A DNA stretch of 64,000 bases, from positions 1,860,001 through 1,924,000 of the forward strand of contig JYIP02000008.1 in assembly GCA_001051155.2 (NCBI GenBank), read 5' to 3'. Both the position numbers and the translations under genes were made by a program. The notes under the pieces are model-generated. The model had not been told where the DNA came from, searched no databases, and saw only the letters and a list, made by a program, of their open reading frames with translations. Positions 24,991-36,849 of the stretch are shown here, one piece after another (position 1 is the first letter of the stretch; every line of letters begins with the position of its first letter). The DNA comes from Chrysoporthe austroafricana. Its lineage: Eukaryota; Ascomycota; Sordariomycetes; Diaporthales; Cryphonectriaceae.

Positions 24991-25197
24991 TAATAGCAAA
25001 ACCTATAGATAAGGTGAATTCGTAATAGATTTGCTTAGTAAATCTATAGTAAATCTTTTAGTAAATACGCAATGAATTTACTAAATGAATGCTATACCCT
25101 TATTAAGGGGCTTATATAATGCTCTAATAGGCTTTAGCGTAGTTTACTTTCTTGGAAGAATTATGCTTTATAATATATTTCAGTACGTTTACTATTA
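24991..25197 (+). repeat. 3' LTR of family 1 element II
   Basis: 207 bp, preceded by AAAGGGCCGGCAAT, the likely primer region for plus-strand synthesis, and followed by the TATTC duplication. Confidence 0.9.
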
Positions 25198-25202
25198 TAT
25201 TC

Positions 25203-25286
25203 AAAGTTTATATTTAATATTGCTTTTGCTAGTATAAACTTTTTAATTTTTCAATAAATCTTAAAATTATTATAGCATTTATAATA
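25203..25286 (+). repeat. 5' LTR of chromovirus V, last piece
   Basis: 84 bp matching the end of the 50,758-51,208 LTR, ending TTTATAATA. It joins the internal region of V. Confidence 0.8.
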
Positions 25287-25299
25287 TTTTTACGACTTT

Positions 25300-27385
25300 T
25301 ATTTAAGAACAGTTTAATATATACCCTTTAAGCAATATTTAAAATACGATAATATTTTAAACTTTATTTTTTTCTAATAACCCGGCTTTTCAAAAAGAAA
25401 TTTTAATTATTTTTATTAATAAATAATTCTAATAATAGAATATTGCTTTATACTAGCAATTCGAAAAAATTAAGAACGAAATTTTCTGCTTTAATACTTT
25501 TTAGCAAGCTAAAGCTTTTAAACTTAATAAGCTTAAGCTTTACAAAAGCATATACGGAAACTTTCAAGCTTTCTTAATTTAACTTAAAGCTTATTTCAAG
25601 CATTATAATATTCAGTTCAAGATTATTTACGATAAAATCGATTTCGCAAGAAATCGTTTCGAAAAAATTGCTTTTCAGTAATAAAAACCGACTTTGCTTA
25701 ATTACTTAAATAATAGCAAAAACTTCCGTTCCGAAAATACTAAGCATATCTTTTAGCGCTATATTAATTTTGAATTAGCTTTTACTAAAACTTTTGGAAA
25801 TCTAAACGAATAATATATTGCAATATAATAATTAGAAGCATTCCGATAAACCGGATCGGTTGCGAATTATATAGCCAAATTCCGATAAATTATTGCTTAT
25901 TTCGATTACGAAAATAAGCTTTTTATAAATACTTATTATATAAGACTTAAAGAAAAAATTAAGGACGAAATTTATAAGGAAAACTAATTTGAAAAATTTA
26001 ATAAATTTATTAATAAAGCAATTCGTATCGATAACCGATTTTATAAATGCTAATAATAATAATAAAAAAACAATAATAATATCCCGAAATATTAATTTAA
26101 TTTTAAAAAGTGCAAGTTTTAGCAAAAGAACCGAAATAATATAGCTTATTTAAATATTACGTATATCGGATTTATAAAATTAAATACTCTTATATGCGAA
26201 TAATGCAAAAGGGTTATTTATTATAATTATAGCAAGAAAGGCTATATTGCTTATAATTATTATTAAGAAAAGAAAAAGCGAAAATAGAAATTTATTTTAA
26301 AAAGATAAATTAATATCGCTTAATAATAAAAACCCAATTAGCTAAACAGTAATATTTTATTAGAATAAGTAACGAATCCCGATTATAGTAATATAAGCTA
26401 AATAGCTTGCTATTAAAATTATTATTTATTGCATTTCTTAACGAAAAAAGATTTAAAATAATTCTTATATAAACTTAAAGGATAAAAATAGCTTATTATA
26501 AAAAGAAAAAGCTTATTTTATAATATGGCTATAAATAGTAGCGATTCGGACTATTTAAGCAACTTATTAAATATTAAAGAAACGGATTTAAAAAAGTTCT
26601 TTTTAAAATACTATTTTGAAAGAAAATAGAAAGCAATAGTAAAAGAAGAATTCAGTACTTTAAATACGGAAATATCGATACTTAATATTCTGATTGAAAA
26701 AACGATATTGCAAAACAAATAGCCAGATAACTTATTAATTTCTATATTCGAAAAAAAACCCGTTACGGAAATGGAAAAATTAAGCACTTAATATACCGAA
26801 TAATATTATTAAAAATATAATAATTAAATAACCAAATATACGAAAATCGAGCATTTTATATATAGGCTTATATTATAAAAACTCTTTTAAAGCACTTTAT
26901 TTCAGAATAATAAATGCAAATTTCAAAAAGATAAAAAGATTAATTACTTATACTTTTACTATTACGAACTTGCTTAAATATATTATATTTACTATAATTG
27001 CTAGATATATTTTAGCGAGAAAGTCAAATATAATTGGTTTCCAATTAAGAAATAAGACCAGTTAATTCAACTTATTATAAAATCTTGAAAAAAATATAAA
27101 AAGGTCTTATATATTGAAAACAATAATATTTATATCGGGCTATTTAATAATTGCTTATAGAAATGCATTCAAAGAAGAACGATATAGGAATAATGCTATA
27201 TTATAGCATATTCTATTTATATGCAAAATAAAGCTAGAAAATAATATAGATTGCAAAAGGTCGAAAAAGCGCGATAGTATAGCTAAAGCTAAGCAAGAAA
27301 ACTAGCAAGGCAAGCAACGAAATAAGCTTAAAATGCTTTAAAAGAAAAGGATTGCTTATAACGGGATAATAGCCGATTAGGATTA
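25300..27385 (+). pseudogene. gag of chromovirus V
   Basis: Corresponds to the gag of element IV. The L-E-A-F-R-x-T-G-S-V-A-N-Y-x-A-K-F-R segment is at about 25,830-25,885. The zinc-knuckle region near 26,205-26,255 (TATTATAATTATAGCAAGAA) has lost both first cysteine codons to TAT. The frame is full of TAA/TAG. It is more heavily mutated than IV, in keeping with its older place in the nest. Confidence 0.7.
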
Positions 27386-27389
27386 TAAG

Positions 27390-29527
27390 GTCTTTATACG
27401 CTATTAGCAGAGAAAACGAAAGATATATTATTTTAAATATATATATTAACGGGTAATAATACGGCGCATTATTGAATAATAGCATATAAGGAAATTTTAT
27501 TTTGCCGGAAATTATTAATAAGGAATAGATTCTTTAAATGCAAAAGAAGAATTCTTATAAATTTAATATTATAAAAGGAAAAGCGGTTGCATATAACTTT
27601 AATATAATTGATATAAAAACTGATTATTTATTTATTTCGGTTTAAAGCTTTATAATAAGAATTACTTTCGATATTATAAATATAGTATAATACGAATTAA
27701 TTTTAAGAATATTTTGGCTTAAAAAATATAACTTTCGAATCGATTGAATTATTAGTTAGATTTTATAAGAATAAGCTGCATTTATTAAAAGAGTTGCAAT
27801 TAATAAAGCAAAGAAAGTTTTAATTATTAAGAATAATATTAAAAGCATGCGCTTAAATAAGCTTAAATATATTTTTAAAGCAAAAAGATTTGCTAAAAAA
27901 TAAAAAAAAGTTACGAATATTTCGAACTTATAAATATAAATTGAAAACGGATTAAGTTTTCAAGCAATTAATAATTAATAGCAAATTAATATAGCGCAAA
28001 GCATTATAAAGAAATATGAATTATAAAACTATAAAGAAATATAGCTTCCAGTATAATAGTTTTAGAAAAGCTATATAAAAAGATTCGGCTTAAAAAATAA
28101 TAAGCATTTAAGATTATTAGAAATCGGGCCTTACAAATAACGATAGGAAGCAAGAAAAGCAAAATATATTTAACAATACTTTTTGTTCTTCCAAATCTCA
28201 GAAAACGAAAAAAGATTATTACCAGAATTTAAGAATATATTAAAAGAATATTATAAATTCAAGAAATTATAGCAAAGAAAATTCGATATTAGCTTATTAA
28301 AATACAGCCTTTACGATTATAAAATTTTATTAAAAGAAAGGATTAAGCTATAAAACTACTCTATTTATAAGCTCGATTAAGCAAAGCTCGAAATATTTAA
28401 AGAATATATTAATAAGAATTTAAAGAGAAGCTATATACGAAAATCGCAATTACTTGCAAAATACCCGATTCTATTTATATTTAAGAAAAATAGCAAATTA
28501 CGACTTTGTATAAACTACTGGAAATTTAATAATATTACGATAAAAAATCGTTATTTATTGCCTTTAATAAGCAAGATAAGAAACTGCTTAATCGGAATAA
28601 AATGGTTTATTATATTTGATTTCAAAGAAGGATATTACTATATTCGAATTAAAGAAAATAATATTTGGAAAACAGCTTTTAGAACTCGCTATAAACATTT
28701 TGAATACGTAATTTTACCTTTTAGACTTATTAATGCATTTATATCTTTTTAAGAAATAATCAATAATATTTTCCGCGAATATTTAAATACTATTATTATT
28801 ATTTACTTTAACGATATCTTTATTTATTTAAAGAATTTTGAAATATATAAATAATATATGCGATAAATATTTCAGATTTTGCAAGATAATAAATTCTTTA
28901 TTAAATTAAATAAATATTATTTCTATTAATAAAAGATTAATTATTTTAGCTATATTATCGAATTAAAGAAAATTAATATATAGAAAAATAAAATGCAAGC
29001 AGTAAAAGAATAGCTTATATCGGAAAAAATTAAAAATATTAAAGCTTTTTTTGGATATGCTAATTTCTACCGATAATTTATTCGAAATTATAATAAGATT
29101 GCGTATTCTCTTATAAATTTCATAAAGAAAGACCGGAAATTCGAATAGTTTTAAGAAATATAAAAGGCATTTAACAAAATCAAAAAACGGGTTATATCAG
29201 AATTTATATTTTGCAAAGCAAACCCAAGCAAACTATTTGAAATCGAAACCGATATATCAAATTATGCTTTCGGCAAATAGCTCGGTTAATGAGATAATTA
29301 AAGATATTTCAAGATTATAAGCAATTTTTCGAAAAAGTTAAACGGCCCAGAATTCAATTATAGCATTCCAGATAAAGAATTAATAGCAATTATTAAAGCA
29401 TTCGAAAAATAGCAATACTATTTAATCGGGGCTAAATACTAGATTATAATATATTCCGATTATAAGAATTTGATAATATTTATAATAATAAAAATTCTAA
29501 ATAAACAATAAGTTAAATAAGCAAAGT
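27390..29527 (+). pseudogene. pol of chromovirus V, first part: protease, RT, start of RNase H
   Basis: Protease segment at about 27,468-27,505 reads A-L-L-N-N-S-I-x-G-N-F-I, the D-S-G turned to N-N-S by two G-to-A changes. RT open stretch at 28,558-28,752 carries W-F-I-I-F-D-F-K-E-G-Y-Y-Y-I-R-I and F-R-T-R-Y. The active site near 28,803 is Y-F-N-D, one of two aspartates lost. RNase H begins with E-I-E-T-D-I-S-N-Y-A-F-G near 29,240 and is cut at 29,527 by a solo LTR. Confidence 0.75.
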
Positions 29528-29975
29528 TATTATAAACGCTGCAATAAACTTAAAATTTGCTATAGAGTTAAAAGGGTTTTATGCTAATAAGAACGGTATT
29601 AAGTATAAGCTTTGAATATCGAAATACATTTAACGCAATATCGCAATATTCATAAGCTTAAAGCGGCTATTACTTGAATAACATTCGAAATCCAAATAAT
29701 ACTTAAATTTACGACTGAAAAGCTATAGTAATTTATTTAATAAATATTCTATCCTTATATATCCAGCTCTTTAATCTGGTTTATCGGCTTACTAAATAAT
29801 CCAATAAGCCTGGCTTACCGGATTATTTAATAATCCAGTAATCCGTATTTTATTTAACCTTAACCCTTAATTATATAATTAGATATAAGTTTTTTCTGGG
29901 CGGGGTTAATAGTATAACGCTCTGGCGGCTTCTCTTATGCATTGCATACCCTGGTTTGCTTATTAAATTATAATA
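29528..29975 (-). repeat. Solo LTR, family 2 type, reverse, in RNase H of V
   Basis: 448 bp flanked by AAAGT (29,523-29,527 and 29,976-29,980). On the plus strand it starts TATTATAAACGCTGC, the reverse of the conserved family 2 LTR end, and ends TTATAATA. It contains the conserved CTGAAAAGCT segment reversed near 29,718. Its variable cassette near 29,785-29,850 resembles the tandem cassette of the LTR at 50,198. Confidence 0.85.
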
Positions 29976-30835
29976 AAAGTTCTTTTTATAATTTAACTTA
30001 AAAATCGTTTATTGCAAAGGATTCGAAAATAGCAAAGCAAATATATTTAGCAAATAATTAGATTATTAAAATATAAAACCCAAAGAATTTCAGAATATTT
30101 TCTAGTAAAATAAAAATAGCAATTTCGTAAATAAAGCTAGAGAACTTAATATAATTATTAGAATTTTTAATAATAGAAAGAAATTAAAAAATATAATCTT
30201 TAAAGAATAAAACGAATATATTAAAATTACGTATAATGTATTAGCATATAGCTATTAAAGAATTAGAGCTATATATAAAAGAATTAAGAAATATTAAAAC
30301 TTTTTAGAATTAAAATAAAAAATCGAAAGAATTTTGCAAAAATATAATAGCTGCAAGAAGAATAAAATCGAATATTATACGCTTTATAAATTGCTTTAAC
30401 CGCTTCCCGTTTTAAAAATATTTAGCAATTTATTAGCTAAAATTTCATTATTAAATTATTTTTCTTACGAAAACCTTTAATTAAAGTGCAATATAATAGC
30501 ATTTTAGTAATAATTTGCAAATTAAGTAAGTATGCTTACTTTTTCCTTTATAAAAAAAGCAATATAGCAGAAAATTTCGCATATACCTTTTTCAGAACAG
30601 TTATAGCCAATTATAATATGCTAAAGGAAATTATTTCCGATAAAAATAGAAAGTTCGTATTAAATTTTTAAATTTTACTTATAAAACTATTCGGAATATA
30701 ATAAAAGATATTTATAGCATTTTACTTATAAACGGACAAATAAATAAAACGAATAAACCAGATTATTAAATAATACTTATAATATTACGTAAATTACGAA
30801 TAAAATAACTGGGTTAACTTGCTATTATTAATATA
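29976..30835 (+). pseudogene. pol of chromovirus V, second part: end of RNase H, integrase
   Basis: Resumes RNase H after the solo LTR (K-G-F-E-N-S-K-A-N-I-F-S-K near 30,017-30,055). Integrase follows, with an open stretch at 30,486-30,671 ending I-S-D-K-N-R-K-F-V-L-N-F. It stops at 30,835, where chromovirus VI is inserted, and continues at 48,828. Confidence 0.75.
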
Positions 30836-31273
30836 TATTATAACTCAATTTGGGGAACTAGGGTATGCGGCAAAAAAAAAAGGAAACCAATGCATTTTAC
30901 TGCTAACCCCGCTTAAGAAACCCCGTAACCGCTTACGTAACTAAAGGTTAGAGTTAGCCTGGATCGATAAGATTGATATCGATCCAAAAAGATCGATAAA
31001 CTCGATATAAAAGCCAATCAATCCAGATAAAAGAGCTGGATATATATAGAAATAGGATATTTACTAAATATATTACTATAGCTTTTCAGTCGTAAATCTA
31101 AATATTACTTGGACCTTTATATATATCCAAGTAATAGCCTTATAAGCTTATAAATATTGCGAATATTTGTTAAATAAGTTTCCGGTATTTAAAGCTATAT
31201 TTAATACCGCTCTTGCTAATATAAACCTTTTAACTTTATAGTTTATCTTAAGACTATTGCAGCATTTATAATA
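30836..31273 (+). repeat. 5' LTR of chromovirus VI
   Basis: 438 bp. It starts TATTATAACTCAATT, includes an A-rich run near 30,870, a GATCGATA palindromic cassette at about 30,962-31,005, and GAGCTGGATATATATAG near 31,029. It ends TTTATAATA. Confidence 0.85.
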
Positions 31274-31289
31274 TTTTTTACGATTTTTA

Positions 31290-32954
31290 TTTAAAAACGG
31301 TTTAGTATATACCTTTTAAGCAATACCGGAAATATAATAGCGCTTCAAATCCCGTTTTCTTCTAGCAACTAAGCTTTTCAAAAAGAAATTCCAGCTATCC
31401 TTACTAACGAATAGTTCCAGTAATAAAACTTAGCCCTATACTAATAACTTGAAAAGGTTAAGAACGAGGTTTTCCGCTTTAATGCTTTCTAATAGGCTAA
31501 AGCTTTCAAGCTTAATAAGCTTAAGCTTTATAAAAGCATTCGAAAAAACTTCCAAGCCTTCTTAATGCAATTCAAAGCCTGTTTCAAGCATTATAATACT
31601 TAGTTTAGAACTATTTATAACCAAATTGATTTCGCGAGAAGTCGCTTTGAAAGGATTGCCTTTCAATAATAAGAGCTAATTTTCCGCAACTATTTGAATA
31701 ATAACGAAGATTTCCGTTCCGAAAATACCAAGCGCATTTTCTAGCATTACGTTAACTTTGAATTAGCCTTTACTAAAACCTTTAAGGACTCGGATAAGCG
31801 ATGCATTGCGGTATAGCAATTGGAAGCATTCCGATAAACCGGCTCGGCTGCAAACTATATAATTAAGTTTAAGCAAATTATTGCTTATTTGGATTATAAA
31901 AACGAATTCCTTATAAATGCTTACTATGCGAAATTTAAAGAAGAAATTAAAGATAAGCTTTATAAAGAAAACCGATTTAAGGAATTTAGCGAATTTATTA
32001 ATAAAGCAATTCGTATCGATAACCGGCTTTACGAATAGCGCTAATAATAGCAGAAGAATTATAATAGCATTCCGAAATATTAACTTAATTCGGGAAAATG
32101 CAAATTCCAATAGAAAAACCGAAATAGCATAACTTATTTAAATATAATATATGCTAAACTTATAGAATTAAATACTTTTATACGGGAATAGCATAAAGGA
32201 ATTACTTATTATAATTGTAATAAGAAAAGCTATATCGTATGCAATTATTATTAAGAAAAGAAAAAACGAAATTGGAAATTAATTTTAAAAAGATAAGCTA
32301 GCATTACGTAATAACAAAAACCCAATTAACTAAATAATAATATCTTATCGGAATAAATAGCGGACCCTAATTATAATAGTATAAGCTAAATAGCCTGCTA
32401 TTAAGATTATTGCTTATTGCATTTCTTAGCAAAAAAAAGTTTAGGATAGTTCTTATGCAAGCTTAAAGGATAAAAGCAATTCGTTATAAGAAAGAAAGGC
32501 GTTATTTATAATGCGGCTATAAATAGCAGTAATTCGGATTATTTAAGCAATTCTCTAAATGCTAAGGAAATAAATTTAAAAAGGTTTCCCTTAAATTATT
32601 ACTTTGAACGACAATAGAAAGCAATAATAAAGGAAGAAATTAGCATATAACGGGCAGAAGCACTTATATTAAATATTATATTCAAAGAAACTATATTATA
32701 AAATAAGTAGCCAGACAATCTATTAACCTTTACGTTTAAAGAAGAATTAAATACGAAAAAAGACAATCGTTAGTACGAAAAGCAAAAACGACTAAAGCAA
32801 AATAACTGGGTATCCAAGCATATAAAGATTAAGCATTTTGTTTACGGACTTATATTATAAGAACTCTTCTAAAGTATTCCATTCCAGAATAGCGGATACA
32901 AATTTCAAGAAAATAGAAAGATTAATTATTTATACTTTTATTATTATAAACTTG
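31290..32954 (+). pseudogene. gag of chromovirus VI, first part
   Basis: Matches gag of IV, including the L-E-A-F-R-x-T-G-S-A-A-N-Y segment near 31,826-31,862 and the knuckle region near 32,205-32,250 (TATTATAATTGTAATAAGAA, one Cys codon kept). Element III interrupts it at 32,954 within a Tyr/Phe-rich segment, and the frame resumes at 43,616. Confidence 0.7.
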
Positions 32955-33161
32955 TAATAGCAAAACTTATAAACGAAGTGAATTCGTAATAGATTCGCTT
33001 AGTAAATTTATAGTAAATCCCCTAGTAAATATGCAATGAATTTACTAGGTAAATGCTATACCCTTACTAGGAGGCTTATATAATGCCTTAATAAGCTTTA
33101 GCGTAATTCACTTTCTTGGAAAAATTATGCTTTATAATATATTTCAGTACGTTCATTATTA
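32955..33161 (+). repeat. 5' LTR of family 1 element III
   Basis: 207 bp, TAATAGCAAAACTT to GTTCATTATTA. Confidence 0.9.
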
Positions 33162-33214
33162 ATTGGTAATTACGCTTTGCACGCTTTTGCTATGTAATCG
33201 GGTTTCGATTATCG

Positions 33215-33370
33215 GCTCTATAAAGCAATAGTTCCTATAAGAGTATTAATCCTATAAGATAACGGTTTCTATAGAAATATCGGCTCTATAAAGTATTGGC
33301 TCTTATAAGAATATTGGTTTTATAGGATATCGGCCTTTATAGAAGTAGCATTCCTATAAGAGATATTATA
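33215..33370 (+). repeat. Leader repeats of family 1 element III
   Basis: Same degenerate repeat block as at 14,805-14,965, with CCTATAAGA, TATCGGCTCTATAAAG and TTATAGAAGTAGC elements. Confidence 0.6.
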
Positions 33371-33432
33371 ATCATTTATCGATAATTTATTGCTAATTTA
33401 CTATAATAATTACTGGCAATAACGTTTTACTA

Positions 33433-36400
33433 TCGCGGCTTATCGATTATATCGAGATTAAGTATCCTGCCTAGGTATACAAGTTTATATAAGCTTTGAA
33501 TGATTCTGAAAAGAAGGATTGGGTTATATCGGATATCAAGATCTTTTTCGAAATCGTATACGCTTTTATTAATTGGAAACTTTTGGCCGATCGATACGAA
33601 AAAGCGAAGCAGAATTTTAAGGAAATTAATGCATTTTTGCAGAAGGCAAAGGTATAAGTAGTCAAGCAAGGATAGCCTTTATTGCTTAAACGCTAGACTT
33701 AAGAGGGAAGAAAGTCGAATTTCGATAAGAATCTATCCTAGTAGATAGGAAAGAATAATACGTTTTAGGAAGATTTTTCCAAATATTGCAAATTTCGATA
33801 GTTTGCTAAAACGATAACGGAAGAAGAGCGATAATAAATACTTATAGAAATGAACGAAAGCAAAGATATTTTTCGACTTAATAACCCGGAAAATCTATTA
33901 GAAGAATTAGCTTAGCAATAATCTATCGAAAATCGAGAGTATTATATGCTTGAATATACTAATATTAATAGCGGAATTAAGTATATTTATTTATTACGAT
34001 ATTCGACCGAAAACTCAAATCTTAAATTTACCGATAAATCCGGGAATTCTTTAGCTATAATAAAAAGAATAAATAAAAGTAAGGGAAAATAATTAGTTCC
34101 AGAAAATAAGCGCATTTCTTTCTTCCTAACAGGAGCCCAGAATTGGAATATTTCTAGATAAAGTTTTATTATAGCTATTCCGACTAACCTTATAAACTTT
34201 ATAGCAAAAAGCATATTAATGCTCTAATCGGGTTTATTAAACTATTTATAGCTTTTCGAAAAAGAAAATTATAAGGAAGAAAGATTGGATAAAAGAAAAT
34301 CGGATAATTTTATTATTATCTTTCAGAAATACTTAACCCTTTCTTTCCCAATTATTAGCCTATTAGACCAGTTTCTATAGCAATCCGAAATAAAAGCAAT
34401 TTACCAAAATAGCTTTATTTCGGAAAAGGCAATACGTATTGGGTTCAAGAAAATATTCCGATTGCAATAAGCTTTCAATATATAAACGCTTTAATCGGAA
34501 CCTATTAAGAAACCTTTTCCCGTTTCGGCCGCGAAATACTATGCTAGTAACGGATATCGCTTTACTAAACCGGTATTTCCTAATGCTAAGGAACGTATCT
34601 GGCAAATATTTATATTAGGGGCAGGAAATTAACTAGATTAAAGATTATTTTCGGGTCCCGAATTAAATATTAAAATTAACCCTGATTTCCAAAAAGAACT
34701 AATCGGTAAGCTAGATAGATTACCGGATTTATCGGATCCTAGCGATAGTAAGAGCAATAATTCTCGAAACTTATTATTCGGCTATAAGCAACTTAAAGAT
34801 TTCCGAGCATATTAACTTAATTTATTTAAACTTATAGCATTACTCGTTAGCATTAATAAGGAATTTAAGGATACGGTTATAAAGCGATTCCGATTTTATA
34901 AGAACTGGAACGATTACGTTAATTTAATAATTGTATTTATTATAGATAGCAAAATTATTATTTAGAAAGACTTTTAAGCTTTTATAGACTGGTATAAAAT
35001 ATATATAGCTAGAGATATAGAATGCGCTAAATATTTTAGCTTTTATTTATTCGCTTGCTTAGCTAGAATAATATATATTTAGTTCTATTCTATATTATTT
35101 TCTTAAAAATATAAGGATTTTATTTTATATAAGCATAATTAAAGCTAATAGAAGAAATAATTAAGAAAAAATTTCTCTATATTGCGGAAAACTGTAAAGG
35201 ACTTGCTAAACGCTTAATAATATTCCAAGAAAGATATACGAAATAATCGCAATATTCTGGAATTTATTCATTATATCTATTAATTTATTAAGCTAGCCGA
35301 ATACCCAAATTCGTATTTAGCCAGAAATATCTGGGATCGGATCGATAAAGAATTAGTAATTAAATATTTCGACAAATCTAGTCGAAATGAAAATGCGAAA
35401 GATTTCGAAAAACGTTTCAAAGCGAAATAAAAGATATAGCATATTCTCGAATCAGACTGCGTAATAAGATTATTTCGTAAACTTGTATAGCCGGTACGGA
35501 AAGTTATATAATCGGCTGCCAATCTTCCCAATATCAATATTCATTTCCCAGCTAATATATTCCCAGGATGCCTTGAAAAATTCAAGCCTTAAAGATCTAA
35601 ATATTTATCTCGTTTAATAAAGATATTTAATTAGCCAAATCTATTTAAAGGTATTGGATATATCCCGGAATACGAATTCCGAAAGCTTTTATTAAAATAA
35701 TAGCGAAAGCTAATAGATATTCGGAACTAATTATAGGAACGGATAGCTAGATAACAAAATATCTCTAGTACGGCTAAAAAGATATTAATTAATATTATGG
35801 ATAATAGCAGAAATTCAATTTCAAAAAACCGAAATTTCTAACCGTATTTTTATTATTAATTCGTACGAAAAGATATTAAAAGATATTTTGTTTAATTAAT
35901 CCTAATAAATTTCAATATCGATAACGGAAAATTGCAATATAATTTAAATAAAGAGGATAAGCTGGCTCGAAAAGGCTATTTTCCTATAGATAACGATCTG
36001 TTTATAGCGGATAGCGATAAATATAATAAAAAAACCGAAAATAGCGAAAACTTATAAAAGCAAGAAAATGAGTTGGAAGAACAAGCTGATAAGGAAAATA
36101 TAATAATCGAAAACGATATTTGGATTTTTCAAGCCGAAAAGGCAAAATTATTAGTAAACGAAAGTATATTCTATATTAAATACCCTGTATAACTATTCAG
36201 TTAATTACAGAATTTTCCTAAAATCGATATATAGAAAAGAGAAATCTTAGGATATAATATTCTTATATTTACAGTTAAGCCTTATCAAGGCAGTAGCTAT
36301 ATATATGCAAGAGCTGCAGCCAGAGTATATTCGAATGGGCTAGATATAAAAATCTATATCAATATAAGCGTTAATTATTATGCTATTGCTAAGGAATTGC

Positions 36401-36840
36401 TAGTATAGTTTCCTAAAGCGAAAATAAACTGGAATATAAAAGCTAAGCTTAGAAGTATAAGCCAATCGCTAGCAAAAGGCTAAGCTAAATTCGATTTGTA
36501 TTTCTAGAGCAATAAATACGGCTATCCATTTATATTTCGTACCCGAATAGGAATTTGGGTATTAGATCGATTAGAAATAAATATCCTATTAAGATAGGAA
36601 TATAATATTCTTTATAAACTGGATATTCTAAATTCAGAATTGTTTATACGATTTAATTATTTTGGTAATGCTATAACAAAAGTAGAAATATTTGCCCGAA
36701 TATTAATACGATCCTAGCAAGCAAAAGCTGCAATTATTACAATAATGCTGCCCAGATCTTATAAGCTAGTTCTTATTAATATCAAGCGAATCCTAAAAAT
36801 ATAACTTTTCTATTCAGGCCGAAATAGAAAGAGTAAATAA
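33433..36840 (+). pseudogene. gag-protease of family 1 element III
   Basis: Frame 1 equivalent of 15,020-18,430. Minus-strand open stretches here (for example 33,669-33,430, 34,214-33,987, 35,537-35,280) recur at the same offsets in element II, but I interpret them as reflections of the plus-strand coding sequence. The protease site near 36,352-36,375 is degraded (Y-I-N-I-S-V, with the aspartate now N). RIP-type stops are throughout. Confidence 0.55.
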
Positions 36841-36849
36841 ATTGCTTAA

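Larger units (their letters stand above)
14542..25197 (+). mobile_element. Family 1 Ty3/gypsy element II, full length, RIP-mutated
   Basis: 10,656 bp between TATTC (14,537-14,541) and TATTC (25,198-25,202). LTRs are 207 bp with TGATAG/CTATCA-type ends. Internal order: leader repeats, gag-protease (frame 2), RT-RNase H-integrase-chromodomain (frame 1), a 446-bp gap, a 710-codon third ORF (frame 0), 300 bp, 3' LTR. The length equals that of copy III to the base. It is inserted in the 5' LTR of chromovirus V. Confidence 0.9.

Noticed and set aside
33430..35537. Minus-strand open stretches in element III, with matches at 15,017-17,118 in element II
   Set aside because: They recur because the elements are homologous. 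C-to-T/G-to-A mutation removes stops less often from the minus reading; the plus strand has the gag-protease logic and consistent frame.
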